Assembly (NCBI GenBank): GCA_034676125.1
Contig: JAUCCO010000067.1
Coordinates: 1-17,805 of the forward strand
Source: UBA6183 sp034676125
Lineage (GTDB): Bacteria > Bacteroidota > Bacteroidia > UKL13-3
DNA length: 17,805 nucleotides
Direction: 5' to 3'
Each line of letters opens with the position of its first letter. Position 1 is the first letter of the stretch. The notes under the pieces were generated by a model. That model had not been told where the DNA came from. It made no database searches and saw nothing but the letters and a program-made list of their open reading frames with translations. The position numbers and the translations under genes were made by a program. Positions 7,313 through 15,115 of the stretch are shown here, in pieces.

Positions 7313-7759
7313 TTATAAAAATGGATATTTAGGAATATCGTTTTGTAGGTTATAAACACTAAAATCGCTGTTGTATTTACAAAACTGCAACTCGTACCCA
7401 TTGGTAATTACTAAATTACTCACCTTAAGCTGTTTATTGTAAACTGCAGCCTGTAAAAATGTAGCATCTGATAGTTTTACTTCAGGCGCTTTGCACTCTG
7501 CAAGCAATATGGGTTGGCCTTGATTATCATATACCAAAACATCAAATCTTTTTTGTAAGCCATTTACAATCAATCCTTTTTCTACAGCCATTAACGATGG
7601 TTTGCAGCCGCATTGTTCAATTAAATAGTGCACCAAATGTTGCCTTACCCACTCTTCTGGAGTTAGCACAATAAATTTTTTCCTTATAATGTCGAAAATA
7701 TAATTTCTGTTTTCAACCTTTTTAAGCTTAAAATTGTATCTAGGAAAGTTTAGCTGCAT
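7313..7759 (-). CDS. Standalone HsdR N-terminal-like PD-(D/E)XK nuclease-fold protein
   Basis: This 148-residue protein is one domain resembling the N-terminal nuclease domain of type I restriction subunit R (HSDR_N_2 family). It has no helicase part, and no hsdM or hsdS lies nearby. The PD-(D/E)XK core appears complete: Glu60 in AVEKG, Asp73 in RFDVLVYD, Glu88-Cys-Lys90 in LLAECKAPE, and Gln103 in FLQAAVYN. The EWVRQHLVHYLI helix near residue 36 is typical of the family. It is therefore probably a catalytically competent small nuclease, but its DNA substrate is unknown, and a role in restriction is doubtful without partners. It starts 22 bases from holA on the opposite strand. From memory this pairing recurs in Bacteroidota, which hints at a housekeeping role in DNA metabolism. 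Confidence 0.88.
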   Translation of the reverse strand: MQLNFPRYNFKLKKVENRNYIFDIIRKKFIVLTPEEWVRQHLVHYLIEQCGCKPSLMAVEKGLIVNGLQKRFDVLVYDNQGQPILLAECKAPEVKLSDATFLQAAVYNKQLKVSNLVITNGYELQFCKYNSDFSVYNLQNDIPKYPFL

Positions 7760-7781
7760 TAATCAATAAATTACAAAGTAA

Positions 7782-8789
7782 ATGGCTGCCGAAAATAGCT
7801 CAGATTTTAATAAAATACTATCAAGTATTAAAGCAAGAAAATTTGCACCGATATATTTTTTATATGGAGCCGAACATTTTTATATAGATGAGATAAGTAA
7901 TTATGCCGAAAATAATATTTTAAATGAAGGCGAAAGAGGCTTTAACCAAACGGTATTTTATGGTAAAGATGTAGAAATAGAAACGTTAATTAATACAGCA
8001 AAACGTTTTCCAATGATGTCGGATTACCAAGTTATTATTGTTAAAGAGGCGCAAAATATAAAAGAACTAGATGGGTTAGAAGCTTATTTTGAAAAGCCTG
8101 TACCCAGTACTATTTTAATTTTTTGTTATAAAAAAGAAAAGTTAGATAAGCGTACCAAAATTTACAAATGCTTAAGCAAACACGTTGTTTTTGAATCGAA
8201 AAAACTTTACGATAACCAATTGCCTGCTTGGATTGAACAGTATTTAAAAAACAAGGGATTTAATATTAGCCCACGTAGTGCAAGTTTAATTGCCGATAGT
8301 TTGGGTAGTGATTTAGGTAAAATTGCCAACGAATTAGAAAAGTTGATGATTAATAAAGAAGGTGATACCCAAATTACGGATACTGATGTGGAGTTAAAAA
8401 TAGGCATAAGTAAAGAGTTTAATATTTTTGAATTGATTGGTGCGATTGCCCTTAAAAATAGTGCCCGAGCTATGTTTATTGCTCACCACATGAGTAAAAA
8501 TAAAGACTTTAGTATTATTGCTGCTTTAATAAACCTGAACAATTTTTTTAATAGAACATACATGGTAAAGCAAAGTAATCTTAAAGACCCATCCCAATTG
8601 CAACGTAAATTTGGGTTGAATTTTTACCAATCTAAAGATTATATTAATGCCGCAAGTAAATATAGTGCCGATGAGCTTGAACGTGCCATCAGAATTATGC
8701 ACGACTATGATTTAAAAAGTAAAGGCGTTAACAATGCATCAACCGCACCTGATGAATTATTAAAAGAAGTTTTACTTAAAATTTTATAA
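7782..8789 (+). CDS. holA: DNA polymerase III subunit delta
   Basis: The delta subunit of the clamp loader opens the beta sliding clamp so it can be placed on DNA at replication start sites. The 335-residue protein has the usual length and three-part layout. The N-terminal AAA+-like domain (about 1-140) contains FLYGAEHFYIDE and, as expected for delta, no working ATP site. A small helical domain II and a C-terminal collar domain (about 215-335) follow, ending APDELLKEVLLKIL. The segment KRFPMMSDYQVIIVKEA near residue 68 is characteristic of HolA; it includes residues equivalent to the clamp-contacting region. The start MAAENSSDFNKIL is the first ATG available. It diverges from the nuclease-fold gene across 22 bases, so any promoter must overlap the neighbour's start. 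Confidence 0.95.
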   Translation: MAAENSSDFNKILSSIKARKFAPIYFLYGAEHFYIDEISNYAENNILNEGERGFNQTVFYGKDVEIETLINTAKRFPMMSDYQVIIVKEAQNIKELDGLEAYFEKPVPSTILIFCYKKEKLDKRTKIYKCLSKHVVFESKKLYDNQLPAWIEQYLKNKGFNISPRSASLIADSLGSDLGKIANELEKLMINKEGDTQITDTDVELKIGISKEFNIFELIGAIALKNSARAMFIAHHMSKNKDFSIIAALINLNNFFNRTYMVKQSNLKDPSQLQRKFGLNFYQSKDYINAASKYSADELERAIRIMHDYDLKSKGVNNASTAPDELLKEVLLKIL

Positions 8790-9105
8790 TTAACTTTTGA
8801 TTTAAGTATACTTGTCAGCGGCTTTACCATCAATAATTTTAAATGGTAAAAGGTTTGGTTTGATAAATCAGCTTCTTAAGTTTAAAAATTAATCAACACC
8901 GATTAATTAATGGTTAACCTGTTAAATGCTTTATTCCTTTTTTAAAACAACTGCTTGTCTTTAGGTTAAAAAAAGTGGAGGTAATGAAGTGCTTACACTT
9001 TAAAATCAATTCCCATTCTACCACTGCATACGGTATAAAAAGTATTTTGCAATGGATAAAACATTATTATATTGCCTATTCGTTTTTTAAAATTATAATA
9101 ACAGT
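8790..9105. other. 316-bp spacer with two inverted repeats
   Basis: This gap between holA and the permease gene holds no gene I can support. TTTACCAT at 8823-8830 and ATGGTAAA at 8843-8850 form a perfect 8-bp stem with a 12-base loop, a possible weak holA terminator, though without a T-run. TTAATC (8889-8894) and GATTAA (8901-8906) form a 6-bp inverted repeat with a 6-base gap, which could be a regulator site. No exact TAnnTTTG box was found before the permease; the promoter is unassigned. Confidence 0.45.
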
Positions 9106-10704
9106 ATGGGGCTATTTTCAACAAAAAATATTGCTAATTTATTAAAAGAGTCCGAAAATCAACAATTAAAACGCACACTTGGTGCGGGTAATTTAATTGG
9201 ATTAGGAGTAGGCGCAATTATTGGTGCAGGTTTGTTTGTGAGAACAGCAGCAGCAGCAGCCGAAGCTTCGGGGCCAGCAGTAACTTTATCATTTATTGTA
9301 GCAGCAATTGGCTGTGCTTTTGCAGGTATATGTTATGCTGAGTTTGCGGCAATGATACCTATTGCAGGTAGTGCTTATGCATATAGTTATGTGACCATGG
9401 GCGAGCTAGTAGCGTGGATTATTGGTTGGGCTTTAATGATGGAATACGCGTTAGGTGCGGCCACCGTTAGTATAGCTTGGAGCGAATATTTAAACAACTT
9501 GCTTGGAGGGGCAATACCATATCAATGGTGCCATAGTCCGTTTGAGAGTTTACATCGGGTAACAGCCGAAAACGTAGCTCAAATTACAGCATTTAAGCCA
9601 GAATGGTTAAACTTAGTTAGAGGTGGTGAGCTTGTATTAAGTGATGATCAGTTTTCGTTACTGCCACAAAATTTAACAAGTTTAGTTAGCGTAACTAGTG
9701 GTTTTGTTAACCTTCCCGCATTAATTATTTTATTGGTAATTACCGCAGTTTTAATAAAGGGTACTGCCGAAAGTGCCATGATAAATGCCATAATAGTGTT
9801 TGTAAAAGTTACTATAGTAATTGTATTTATAGTTATAGGTTGGCAATTTATTAAACCCGAAAATCATGTGCCTTATTTAATACCTGAAGGTACACTTGGC
9901 CACGAAGGTTTTTTTAAGTGGGGTTGGGGAGGAGTGCTAGGAGGTGCGGCCATTGTATTTTTTGCTTTTATTGGGTTTGATGCAGTGAGTACTGCGGCAC
10001 AAGAAGCTAAAAACCCTAAGCGTGATATGCCTATTGGTATTTTAGGTTCATTGGTTATTTGCACCATATTATATATTTTATTTGGACATGTTTTAACGGG
10101 TGTTGCAAATTGGCAAGAGTTTAAAACTACTGGTAAAGAAGCCTCAGTAGCCTATGCTATACAAACCTATATGCAAGGTTATGAGTGGTTAGGTACAAGT
10201 GTAACCATAGCAATTTTAGCTGGATTTAGCTCGGTAATATTAGTAATGTTAATGGGCCAAAGCCGTGTGTTTTTTAGTATGAGTAATGATGGTTTGATGC
10301 CAAAAGCTTTTAGTGAATTACACCCAAAATATAAAACACCATATAAAGCAAATATGATATTATTTGTGTTTGTAGGATTATTTGCAGCATTTGTACCCGG
10401 AAGCGTAGCAGGAGATTTAACAAGTTTTGGAACCCTGTTTGCCTTTGTATTAGTTAGCGCTGGTGTATGGATTATGCGTGTTAAATCACCTCATATTGAA
10501 CGACCATTTAAAACACCCTTGGTGCCATTAATTCCTATTTTGGGTATTTTGGTATGTGCTGGTATGATAGTAGCTTTAGATTACGAAACATTAAAAGTAG
10601 CTGCAATTTGGATGGCTTTTGGTTTGCTTGTATACTTTGCATATGGTAAACGCCATAGTAAACTGCATAAAGATAATTTACCTAAAGAAGATTTACCTAA
10701 GTAA
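9106..10704 (+). CDS. APC-superfamily amino acid permease
   Basis: The 532-residue inner-membrane transporter of the amino acid-polyamine-organocation superfamily resembles the cationic amino acid transporter/YfnA group. Helix 1 carries the substrate-binding signature GVGAIIGAGLFV (about residues 35-46), preceded by the amphipathic LKRTLGAGNLI lead-in. Helix 6 carries FFAFIGFDAVSTAAQEAKNPKRDMP, the other broken-helix binding motif. About twelve membrane helices can be traced. A long outside loop (about 128-200) lies between helices 3 and 5. The C-terminus has a short duplicated LPKEDLPK-type tail. It probably brings in amino acids by proton coupling, but the substrate cannot be read from sequence. 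It is monocistronic and ends in a strong terminator. Confidence 0.92.
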   Translation: MGLFSTKNIANLLKESENQQLKRTLGAGNLIGLGVGAIIGAGLFVRTAAAAAEASGPAVTLSFIVAAIGCAFAGICYAEFAAMIPIAGSAYAYSYVTMGELVAWIIGWALMMEYALGAATVSIAWSEYLNNLLGGAIPYQWCHSPFESLHRVTAENVAQITAFKPEWLNLVRGGELVLSDDQFSLLPQNLTSLVSVTSGFVNLPALIILLVITAVLIKGTAESAMINAIIVFVKVTIVIVFIVIGWQFIKPENHVPYLIPEGTLGHEGFFKWGWGGVLGGAAIVFFAFIGFDAVSTAAQEAKNPKRDMPIGILGSLVICTILYILFGHVLTGVANWQEFKTTGKEASVAYAIQTYMQGYEWLGTSVTIAILAGFSSVILVMLMGQSRVFFSMSNDGLMPKAFSELHPKYKTPYKANMILFVFVGLFAAFVPGSVAGDLTSFGTLFAFVLVSAGVWIMRVKSPHIERPFKTPLVPLIPILGILVCAGMIVALDYETLKVAAIWMAFGLLVYFAYGKRHSKLHKDNLPKEDLPK

Positions 10705-10728
10705 GAATAATTAACTTAATTATAAAGT

Positions 10729-10757
10729 AAAAAGCCACGAAATAATCGTGGCTTTTT
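10729..10757. terminator. Terminator after the permease gene
   Basis: AAAAAGCCACG and CGTGGCTTTTT form an 11-bp stem around a 7-base loop, followed by two more Ts. It starts 25 bases after the permease stop. The symmetric A-run and T-run allow it to work for transcription arriving from the minus-strand genes as well. Confidence 0.88.
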
Positions 10758-10805
10758 TTATGCGGAAATGTGATTGTGTTTTAGGGCATAATGCATAACT
10801 CATTT

Positions 10806-10959
10806 CGCTGTGTTCGCTTTGATTATTCCTTCTAACAACCGCTGTGCTCGCAGTGTAATCGCTGTGTCCGCTGTGGTTAAATCTTCGCTGTGCCATTGTG
10901 GTTAAATCTTCATTGTATCAGCTGTGGTTATCTCCCCCAAAAATAGTTGTGGTTAAAAC
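10806..10959. repeat. Degenerate GCTGTG-rich tandem repeats
   Basis: CGCTGTG occurs at 10806, 10840, 10860 and 10886, with related GCTGTGG or GTTGTGG words at 10871, 10921 and 10946. The best copies are near 10870-10885 and 10894-10910, each reading roughly TGTGGTTAAATCTT, with a partial copy near 10922 and another at the end. Spacing is 20-35 bases and irregular. No open frame is supported. It looks like a decayed intergenic repeat cluster beyond the stop of the minus-strand exported protein gene. Confidence 0.7.
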
Positions 10960-11469
10960 TTATAGCTTCTCCATTTTAAGCACAATCACTAAATCATCCG
11001 GTGCATTTAATCCAATTTGGTGAGGTGGAAACTTAAATGAAACTTCGTTGTACATAACCTTTTGCTTGTTCAGTTTTTTAGTTATTTTAACCTCTAAATT
11101 CAGATAAACATCATTAAATAAACACTGTGCTGAAATCGTATTTTCGTTTGCCGAAAGTTTTTCTGCACTTAAACGCTCATTTGTATTTGGGTCAAGAAAA
11201 GTGATGCTCCACTGTTTGTTAATACACTCTTTAAAATAGTCATCAACTTCTGCTGTTGGCGTAAGTTCTTGCACATTAAACTCCCACTTTATATTATTAT
11301 TTACATCAAACGTTTGGTTAAGGTTTGGTATGTTAAATACGCAACCTGCTCTGTTACTAGCTTGTGGATGTATGTTTAGTTCTGTTTGAAAAACCAATAA
11401 TGTTTGGGCATTTAAATAGCAGCCCATTAAAGCACTAATAATTAATATCGAGAGTGTTCTTTTTATCAT
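10960..11469 (-). CDS. Small exported protein, function unknown
   Basis: The 169-residue protein begins with a Sec signal peptide (IKRTLSILIISALMGCYLNA then Q). Cleavage by signal peptidase I after LNA looks likely. LMGC also resembles a lipobox at Cys17, though Met is unusual at -2, so a lipoprotein is possible. The mature part looks beta-rich and has paired cysteines scattered through it (near residues 43, 82 and 115). I do not recognise a family. It starts 12 bases after the oxidoreductase gene on the same strand and is probably co-transcribed with it, which is the only functional hint. Confidence 0.7.
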   Translation of the reverse strand: MIKRTLSILIISALMGCYLNAQTLLVFQTELNIHPQASNRAGCVFNIPNLNQTFDVNNNIKWEFNVQELTPTAEVDDYFKECINKQWSITFLDPNTNERLSAEKLSANENTISAQCLFNDVYLNLEVKITKKLNKQKVMYNEVSFKFPPHQIGLNAPDDLVIVLKMEKL

Positions 11470-11481
11470 AAAATGTATTTG

Positions 11482-12609
11482 TTATTGATTGATTAAAGTA
11501 GCTAAGTCGTCAGCAATTTTGCTTGCCAATGCAATGCCCATTCCATTAAGTCTGGCGCCTACTATTATATGCGGACTTACACGTTTTACCAAAGGTGTTT
11601 TATCATCGTTAAAGGCCATTATACCACTCCATTTGGATTCTATCGTAAATTTAGTGTTTGGCAAAATCATTTCTTCTAAAAAAAAGTTAAGTTGGCTTTG
11701 TATACGTTCGTTTATTTGTAAATCTGTAGTGGTTTCTGTTTCTAAATCTATGTTTCTACCACCGCCAAAAATAACTCTTTTACCAAAGTTTCTAAAATAA
11801 TAATATCCTTCATCAAAGTGAAAAATTCCTGAGAACTTTAAATCTTCTATTGGTGAAGTGCAAAGTACTTGTCCTCGACCTGGAATAATGTCTTCATCAG
11901 GCAAAAAACGTTTTGTAAAAGCATTGGTACAAATAGCTACTTGTTGGGCTTTAAAAACTATCTCTTGGTTATTGTTTTTACAATATACCTTAGCTCCCGT
12001 TGGTGTATCTTCTATATGTGTAACATCTGTTGCAGTAATGACCCTAACCTGCAAAATACCTGCATAATTAAGCAGTGTATTCATCATCTTTCCAGTATCA
12101 ATTTGTCCTTCAAAAGGATTAAATACCATATCAGTTACCATATCACCATTAAAACCAAATTGGTTTATAAATTGTGGCGCAATATAAAGCACCTGCTTTT
12201 TAAAAATAGGCAGCAGCATTTCGTTTAGTTTAGCAACCTTATCTATATTGCAGCCGCCTTCGTTAAGCATAACTTCAAACCCACCATGATTAATATAATC
12301 AATATGGTCGTCACCCAATCGTTTGCGCAATAAGTATAGTCCAATCCACCTGTCTTCAATAAGGTTTAAGAATTTATCTTCTCCTAGTTTTTCGTAATCA
12401 GCCCATTTTTCGCTATATGAACCTATACAGGCAAATCCTGCATTTTTTGTACTTGCTCCAGTAGGTAAAATACCTTTGTCAATAACCAATACTGTTGCTT
12501 TAGGGTTCTTTTCTTTAATGGCACACGCAGTGCTTAGCCCTGTAATACCAGCGCCTACCACAATATATTGAAAGTTTACCAGTGAGTTTGTTTCCCAAAA
12601 ACTTAGCAT
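11482..12609 (-). CDS. FAD-dependent oxidoreductase, DAO family
   Basis: The 375-residue flavoprotein belongs to the D-amino-acid oxidase/glycine oxidase-like family, which oxidises amines or amino acids using FAD. The N-terminal dinucleotide-binding motif is VVGAGITGLSTA (GxGxxG at 19-24), with Asp44 of LVIDKG placed to bind the FAD ribose. TGASTKNAGFACIGS (about 50-64) is a hallmark of this subgroup, which is frequent in Bacteroidota. The C-terminal FAD segment is RLNGMGIALASKIADDLATLI. No signal peptide is seen, so it is cytoplasmic. The substrate cannot be named from sequence; glycine, proline-like or D-amino acids are options. It is the first gene of a likely two-gene unit with the exported protein downstream. 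Confidence 0.9.
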   Translation of the reverse strand: MLSFWETNSLVNFQYIVVGAGITGLSTACAIKEKNPKATVLVIDKGILPTGASTKNAGFACIGSYSEKWADYEKLGEDKFLNLIEDRWIGLYLLRKRLGDDHIDYINHGGFEVMLNEGGCNIDKVAKLNEMLLPIFKKQVLYIAPQFINQFGFNGDMVTDMVFNPFEGQIDTGKMMNTLLNYAGILQVRVITATDVTHIEDTPTGAKVYCKNNNQEIVFKAQQVAICTNAFTKRFLPDEDIIPGRGQVLCTSPIEDLKFSGIFHFDEGYYYFRNFGKRVIFGGGRNIDLETETTTDLQINERIQSQLNFFLEEMILPNTKFTIESKWSGIMAFNDDKTPLVKRVSPHIIVGARLNGMGIALASKIADDLATLINQ

Positions 12610-12805
12610 AAAATACCCCTTTTATAAATTCAAGATATACATTGTTTTCAAATAAAAAAATCACCACATAAATTACGACCTGTAAATTAGTTTCAACGTT
12701 TTATTAATCAATTAATTAAGTTGGTAAATTTTGCGAGCTAGTTTGGTTTTTATTTTATGAATAAAAGATATTATTACGATTGATTTGTAATGGAAAACAA
12801 ACAAA

Positions 12806-12830
12806 AAAAGCGCTTGGATAAAGCGCTTTT
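12806..12830 (-). terminator. Terminator of tRNA-Cys
   Basis: AAAAGCGCTT and AAGCGCTTTT form a 10-bp stem around a 5-base loop. Read on the minus strand it is followed by further Ts (12803-12805). It lies two bases beyond the CCA end of the tRNA, so it ends this single-gene transcript. Confidence 0.85.
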
Positions 12831-12832
12831 AG

Positions 12833-12906
12833 TGGAGGTATTGAGCGGATTCGAACCGCTGTAGCAGCTTTTGCAGAGCTGAGCCTAGCCTCTCGGCCAC
12901 AATACC
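12833..12906 (-). tRNA. tRNA-Cys (anticodon GCA)
   Basis: The minus strand folds into a 74-nt cloverleaf. The acceptor stem is GGTATTG with CAATACC. The D arm is GCC with GGC. The anticodon stem CAGCT with AGCTG encloses the loop CTGCAAA, so the anticodon is GCA. The T arm is AGCGG with CCGCT around TTCGAAT. The discriminator is U73, the known identity base for cysteine tRNAs, and CCA is encoded in the DNA. A two-box promoter lies just upstream and a terminator directly downstream. Confidence 0.97.
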
Positions 12907-12920
12907 ATTTTTAGGTGGTG

Positions 12921-12950
12921 CAAATATACACTTTATTACAACTAAGCAAA
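12921..12950 (-). promoter_or_regulatory. Promoter of tRNA-Cys (TTTG-18 bp-TATATTTG)
   Basis: On the minus strand the -33 box TTTG (12947-12950) is followed by an 18-bp spacer and the -7 box TATATTTG (12921-12928). Both boxes and the spacing match the Bacteroidota housekeeping promoter. Transcription should begin about 10-12 bases before the tRNA 5' end. Confidence 0.8.
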
Positions 12951-13000
12951 CATTACATTAAATAAATAAAAAGTTTTAACTTTATATTATGACTATAAAC

Positions 13001-13012
13001 AAATTAATTTGC
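13001..13012. promoter_or_regulatory. 12-bp palindrome overlapping a -7-like box
   Basis: CAAATTAATTTG is a perfect palindrome 27 bases before the DUF4920-type gene. Its right half overlaps TTAATTTG, which is one mismatch from TAnnTTTG. It may be the promoter, a regulator site, or a chance result of AT-rich sequence. Confidence 0.3.
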
Positions 13013-13039
13013 ACTAAATATTAACGTAAAAACTTACAA

Positions 13040-13543
13040 ATGAAAAAAGTAATTTATTTAGCACTTGCATCACTAGCTTTTGCATGTGGCCAAAACACAA
13101 ATTCTAATACTGCTGCAAATGCAGATGGTCAAGCTACTGAAGCCTCAACTGCTACCCCAGAAAATTTTGGCGATGTAATTACTGCTGATAGTGCAATAAC
13201 TATTGAGGAAATGAAAACCTTAATGGGCGATAAAACCGAAATGACAACAAAAGTAATTGCACCTGTTGATGCAGTATGCAAGAAAAAGGGATGTTGGATG
13301 GAATTAAAAGCAAAAGATGGTACAAGTATGCGTGTAACATTTAAAGATTATGGCTTTTTTGTACCAAAAGATTGTGCTGGAAAAACTGCAATTGCCATGG
13401 GTGTGGCTAAGGTTGAAGTAACATCTGTTGCCGATTTGCAAGAGTATGCAAAAGATGATGGAAAAAGTGCTGAAGAAGTTGCTGCTATAAAAGAGCCAGT
13501 ACGCGAATTGGTATTTGAAGCTAACGGTGTTATTTTACAATAA
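13040..13543 (+). CDS. DUF4920-type lipoprotein
   Basis: The 167-residue protein has a lipoprotein signal (KKVIYLALASLAFA with Cys16). A Thr/Ala/Asn-rich linker runs to about residue 40, then one compact domain. The domain matches the DUF4920 family as I know it: a CKKKGCWMELKAKDG segment with Cys80 and Cys85, then RVTFKDYGFFVPKDCAGK with Cys112. The family is common in Bacteroidota and has no established function; an OB-like beta fold is likely, and the conserved cysteines could bind a metal or form a disulfide. It should sit on the periplasmic face of a membrane. The next gene, a haem lipoprotein, begins one base after its stop, so the two are almost certainly co-transcribed and may act together in periplasmic redox chemistry. 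Confidence 0.85.
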   Translation: MKKVIYLALASLAFACGQNTNSNTAANADGQATEASTATPENFGDVITADSAITIEEMKTLMGDKTEMTTKVIAPVDAVCKKKGCWMELKAKDGTSMRVTFKDYGFFVPKDCAGKTAIAMGVAKVEVTSVADLQEYAKDDGKSAEEVAAIKEPVRELVFEANGVILQ

Positions 13544-13544
13544 C

Positions 13545-14048
13545 ATGTTTAAGCTTTCGCATAAAGTTTTAACTGTAATTATTGCTGCAATTTTAATTGT
13601 GGCCTGCAATAATAATAACTCAACTAATGGTAAAGCTTCGCAAGTTGCGAGTCAAGATACCATGGTGAAAGTTGATACTGCTGATGCCAGTTGTAGTAGC
13701 ACTACCACCCGTTATCCCAATAATGATAAGCCAATGGCTTTAATGATGCGCCAAATGGCAGATAACGCACAAAAAATGAAGAACAAGATTGAAGCTGGAG
13801 AATTGATTGATAGCACTTCATTTCCGTTTATACGTTTTTATTTGGTAGAGCCTACTGATCCAAATGTGTTGCAACCACAATTTTTTGAAAATGCACGCAT
13901 GTTTCAAGAAGCATATAAAAATTTAGTAAATGCGCCTATTACTAAGCAAAAAGAAATGTATACTTTGTATATTAACCAATGTATAAACTGTCATCAAACA
14001 TATTGCAGTGGTCCTTTAAAACGCATTAGAAAGTTAGTTATAAATTAA
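13545..14048 (+). CDS. Monoheme c-type cytochrome lipoprotein, cytochrome c'/c556-like
   Basis: I choose the ATG at 13545, giving 167 residues, because it places a lipoprotein signal at the start (FKLSHKVLTVIIAAILIVA, Cys21). An earlier in-frame ATG at 13515 would overlap the upstream gene and spoil the signal. The haem-binding motif CINCH lies at 146-150, near the C-terminus, as in cytochrome c' and c556 four-helix bundles. The stretch MALMMRQMADNAQKMKNKI (about 64-82) resembles helix 1 of that family, with Met residues that could be the sixth haem ligand. It is probably anchored in a membrane facing the periplasm, where it would carry electrons or bind small gases. The family assignment is inference; the haem motif is direct. 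It follows the DUF4920-type gene by one base and ends at a bidirectional terminator. Confidence 0.8.
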   Translation: MFKLSHKVLTVIIAAILIVACNNNNSTNGKASQVASQDTMVKVDTADASCSSTTTRYPNNDKPMALMMRQMADNAQKMKNKIEAGELIDSTSFPFIRFYLVEPTDPNVLQPQFFENARMFQEAYKNLVNAPITKQKEMYTLYINQCINCHQTYCSGPLKRIRKLVIN

Positions 14049-14063
14049 GAAATTTTCAAAACT

Positions 14064-14101
14064 AAAAATCCCCGTTAATCAATTGACTAACGGGGATTTT
14101 T
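14064..14101. terminator. Bidirectional terminator between cytochrome gene and pdhB
   Basis: AAAAATCCCCGTTA and TAACGGGGATTTTT form a perfect 14-bp stem around a 10-base loop, with more Ts following on the plus strand. It lies between the converging cytochrome and pdhB genes and suits both. Confidence 0.92.
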
Positions 14102-14121
14102 TTTATTTACTAATATCCGTA

Positions 14122-15099
14122 TTAACGGTACATTACCTCTTTTATAGATTTAACTATTTTTTCTACACTTGGTAAAAATGCTTGTACAAGCGTAGGTGCA
14201 TAACCTAATGGAACATCTTCTGTAGTAACACGTCTTATAGGAGCATCCAAATAATCAAATGCATTTTTTTGTACCATATAAGTTATTTCACCACTAATGC
14301 TAGCAAGTGGCCAAGCTTCTTCTACAACTACCAAACGATTTGTTTTTTTCACCGACTCAATAACTGTATCATAATCTATTGGTCTAACTGTACGTAAGTC
14401 TACAATTTCAACACTTATGCCATCTTTAGCTAATTCTTCGGCTGCTTGGTAAGCTACTTTAATTATTTTTCCAAAGCTAACAATGGTAACATCTGTACCT
14501 TCTCGCTTAATATCTGCTTTGCCAATTGGTAAGTAATATTCTTCTTCTGGCACTTCACCTTTATCAGCATACATTTGTTCGCTTTCCATAAAAATAACTG
14601 GGTCGTTATCCAATATGGCTGATTTTAATAAACCTTTAGCATCGTATGGATTTGATGGAACTACGACTTTTAATCCAGGGCAGTTTGCATACCAGCTCTC
14701 AAAAGCCTGAGAATGCTGTGCGCCTAATTGACCAGCAGAACCTGTAGGGCCACGAAATACCATTGGGATATTAAATTGTCCACCGCTCATTTGATATATT
14801 TTAGCTGCGGCATTTATTACTTGGTCTATGGCAACTAAACTAAAGTTAAAAGTCATAAACTCAACAATTGGGCGTAACCCATTCATTGCAGCACCAACAC
14901 CAATACCAGCAAAACCTAATTCGGCAATTGGTGTATCAATAATACGTTTGGCACCAAACTCATCAAGCATTCCTTGGCTTACTTTGTAGGCTCCATTATA
15001 TTCGGCAACCTCTTCGCCAATTAAAAAAATATTTGGATCCTTGCGCATTTCCTCATTCATTGCTTCACGCAAAGCTTCTCTAAATTGAATTGATCTCAT
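14122..15099 (-). CDS. pdhB: Pyruvate dehydrogenase E1 component, beta subunit
   Basis: The beta subunit of the heterotetrameric E1 decarboxylates pyruvate with thiamine diphosphate and passes the acetyl unit to E2 lipoate, feeding acetyl-CoA into the TCA cycle. The 325-residue protein has the usual length. The transketolase-like pyrimidine-binding domain (about 4-178) contains GEEVAEYNGAYKVSQG, the TPIAE motif with Glu60 that activates the cofactor, and GQLGAQHSQ with His129. The transketolase C-terminal domain follows (about 195-315). Pyruvate, rather than a branched-chain 2-oxoacid, is the most likely substrate from overall resemblance, but the two subfamilies are close. No E1-alpha, E2 or E3 gene is in the window; E1 subunits are often separated in Bacteroidota. 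A two-box promoter lies just upstream. Confidence 0.93.
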   Translation of the reverse strand: MRSIQFREALREAMNEEMRKDPNIFLIGEEVAEYNGAYKVSQGMLDEFGAKRIIDTPIAELGFAGIGVGAAMNGLRPIVEFMTFNFSLVAIDQVINAAAKIYQMSGGQFNIPMVFRGPTGSAGQLGAQHSQAFESWYANCPGLKVVVPSNPYDAKGLLKSAILDNDPVIFMESEQMYADKGEVPEEEYYLPIGKADIKREGTDVTIVSFGKIIKVAYQAAEELAKDGISVEIVDLRTVRPIDYDTVIESVKKTNRLVVVEEAWPLASISGEITYMVQKNAFDYLDAPIRRVTTEDVPLGYAPTLVQAFLPSVEKIVKSIKEVMYR

Positions 15100-15115
15100 T
15101 ACATTTAATTTGCTG

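Noticed and set aside
7313..7759. Part of a type I restriction system
   Set aside because: Only the N-terminal nuclease-like domain exists, and no hsdM, hsdS or helicase gene is in the window.
8984..9145. 53-codon frame preceded by GGAGG, overlapping the start of the permease gene
   Set aside because: Shine-Dalgarno use is weak in Bacteroidota. The peptide has no recognisable feature and the frame runs into the permease coding sequence in another phase. Chance is the simpler explanation.
10806..10959. CRISPR array
   Set aside because: The repeat units vary in sequence and length, the spacing is irregular, and there are no cas genes.
13515..13544. Earlier in-frame start for the cytochrome gene
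   Set aside because: It would add ten residues before a good lipoprotein signal and overlap the upstream gene; the ATG at 13545 fits better.
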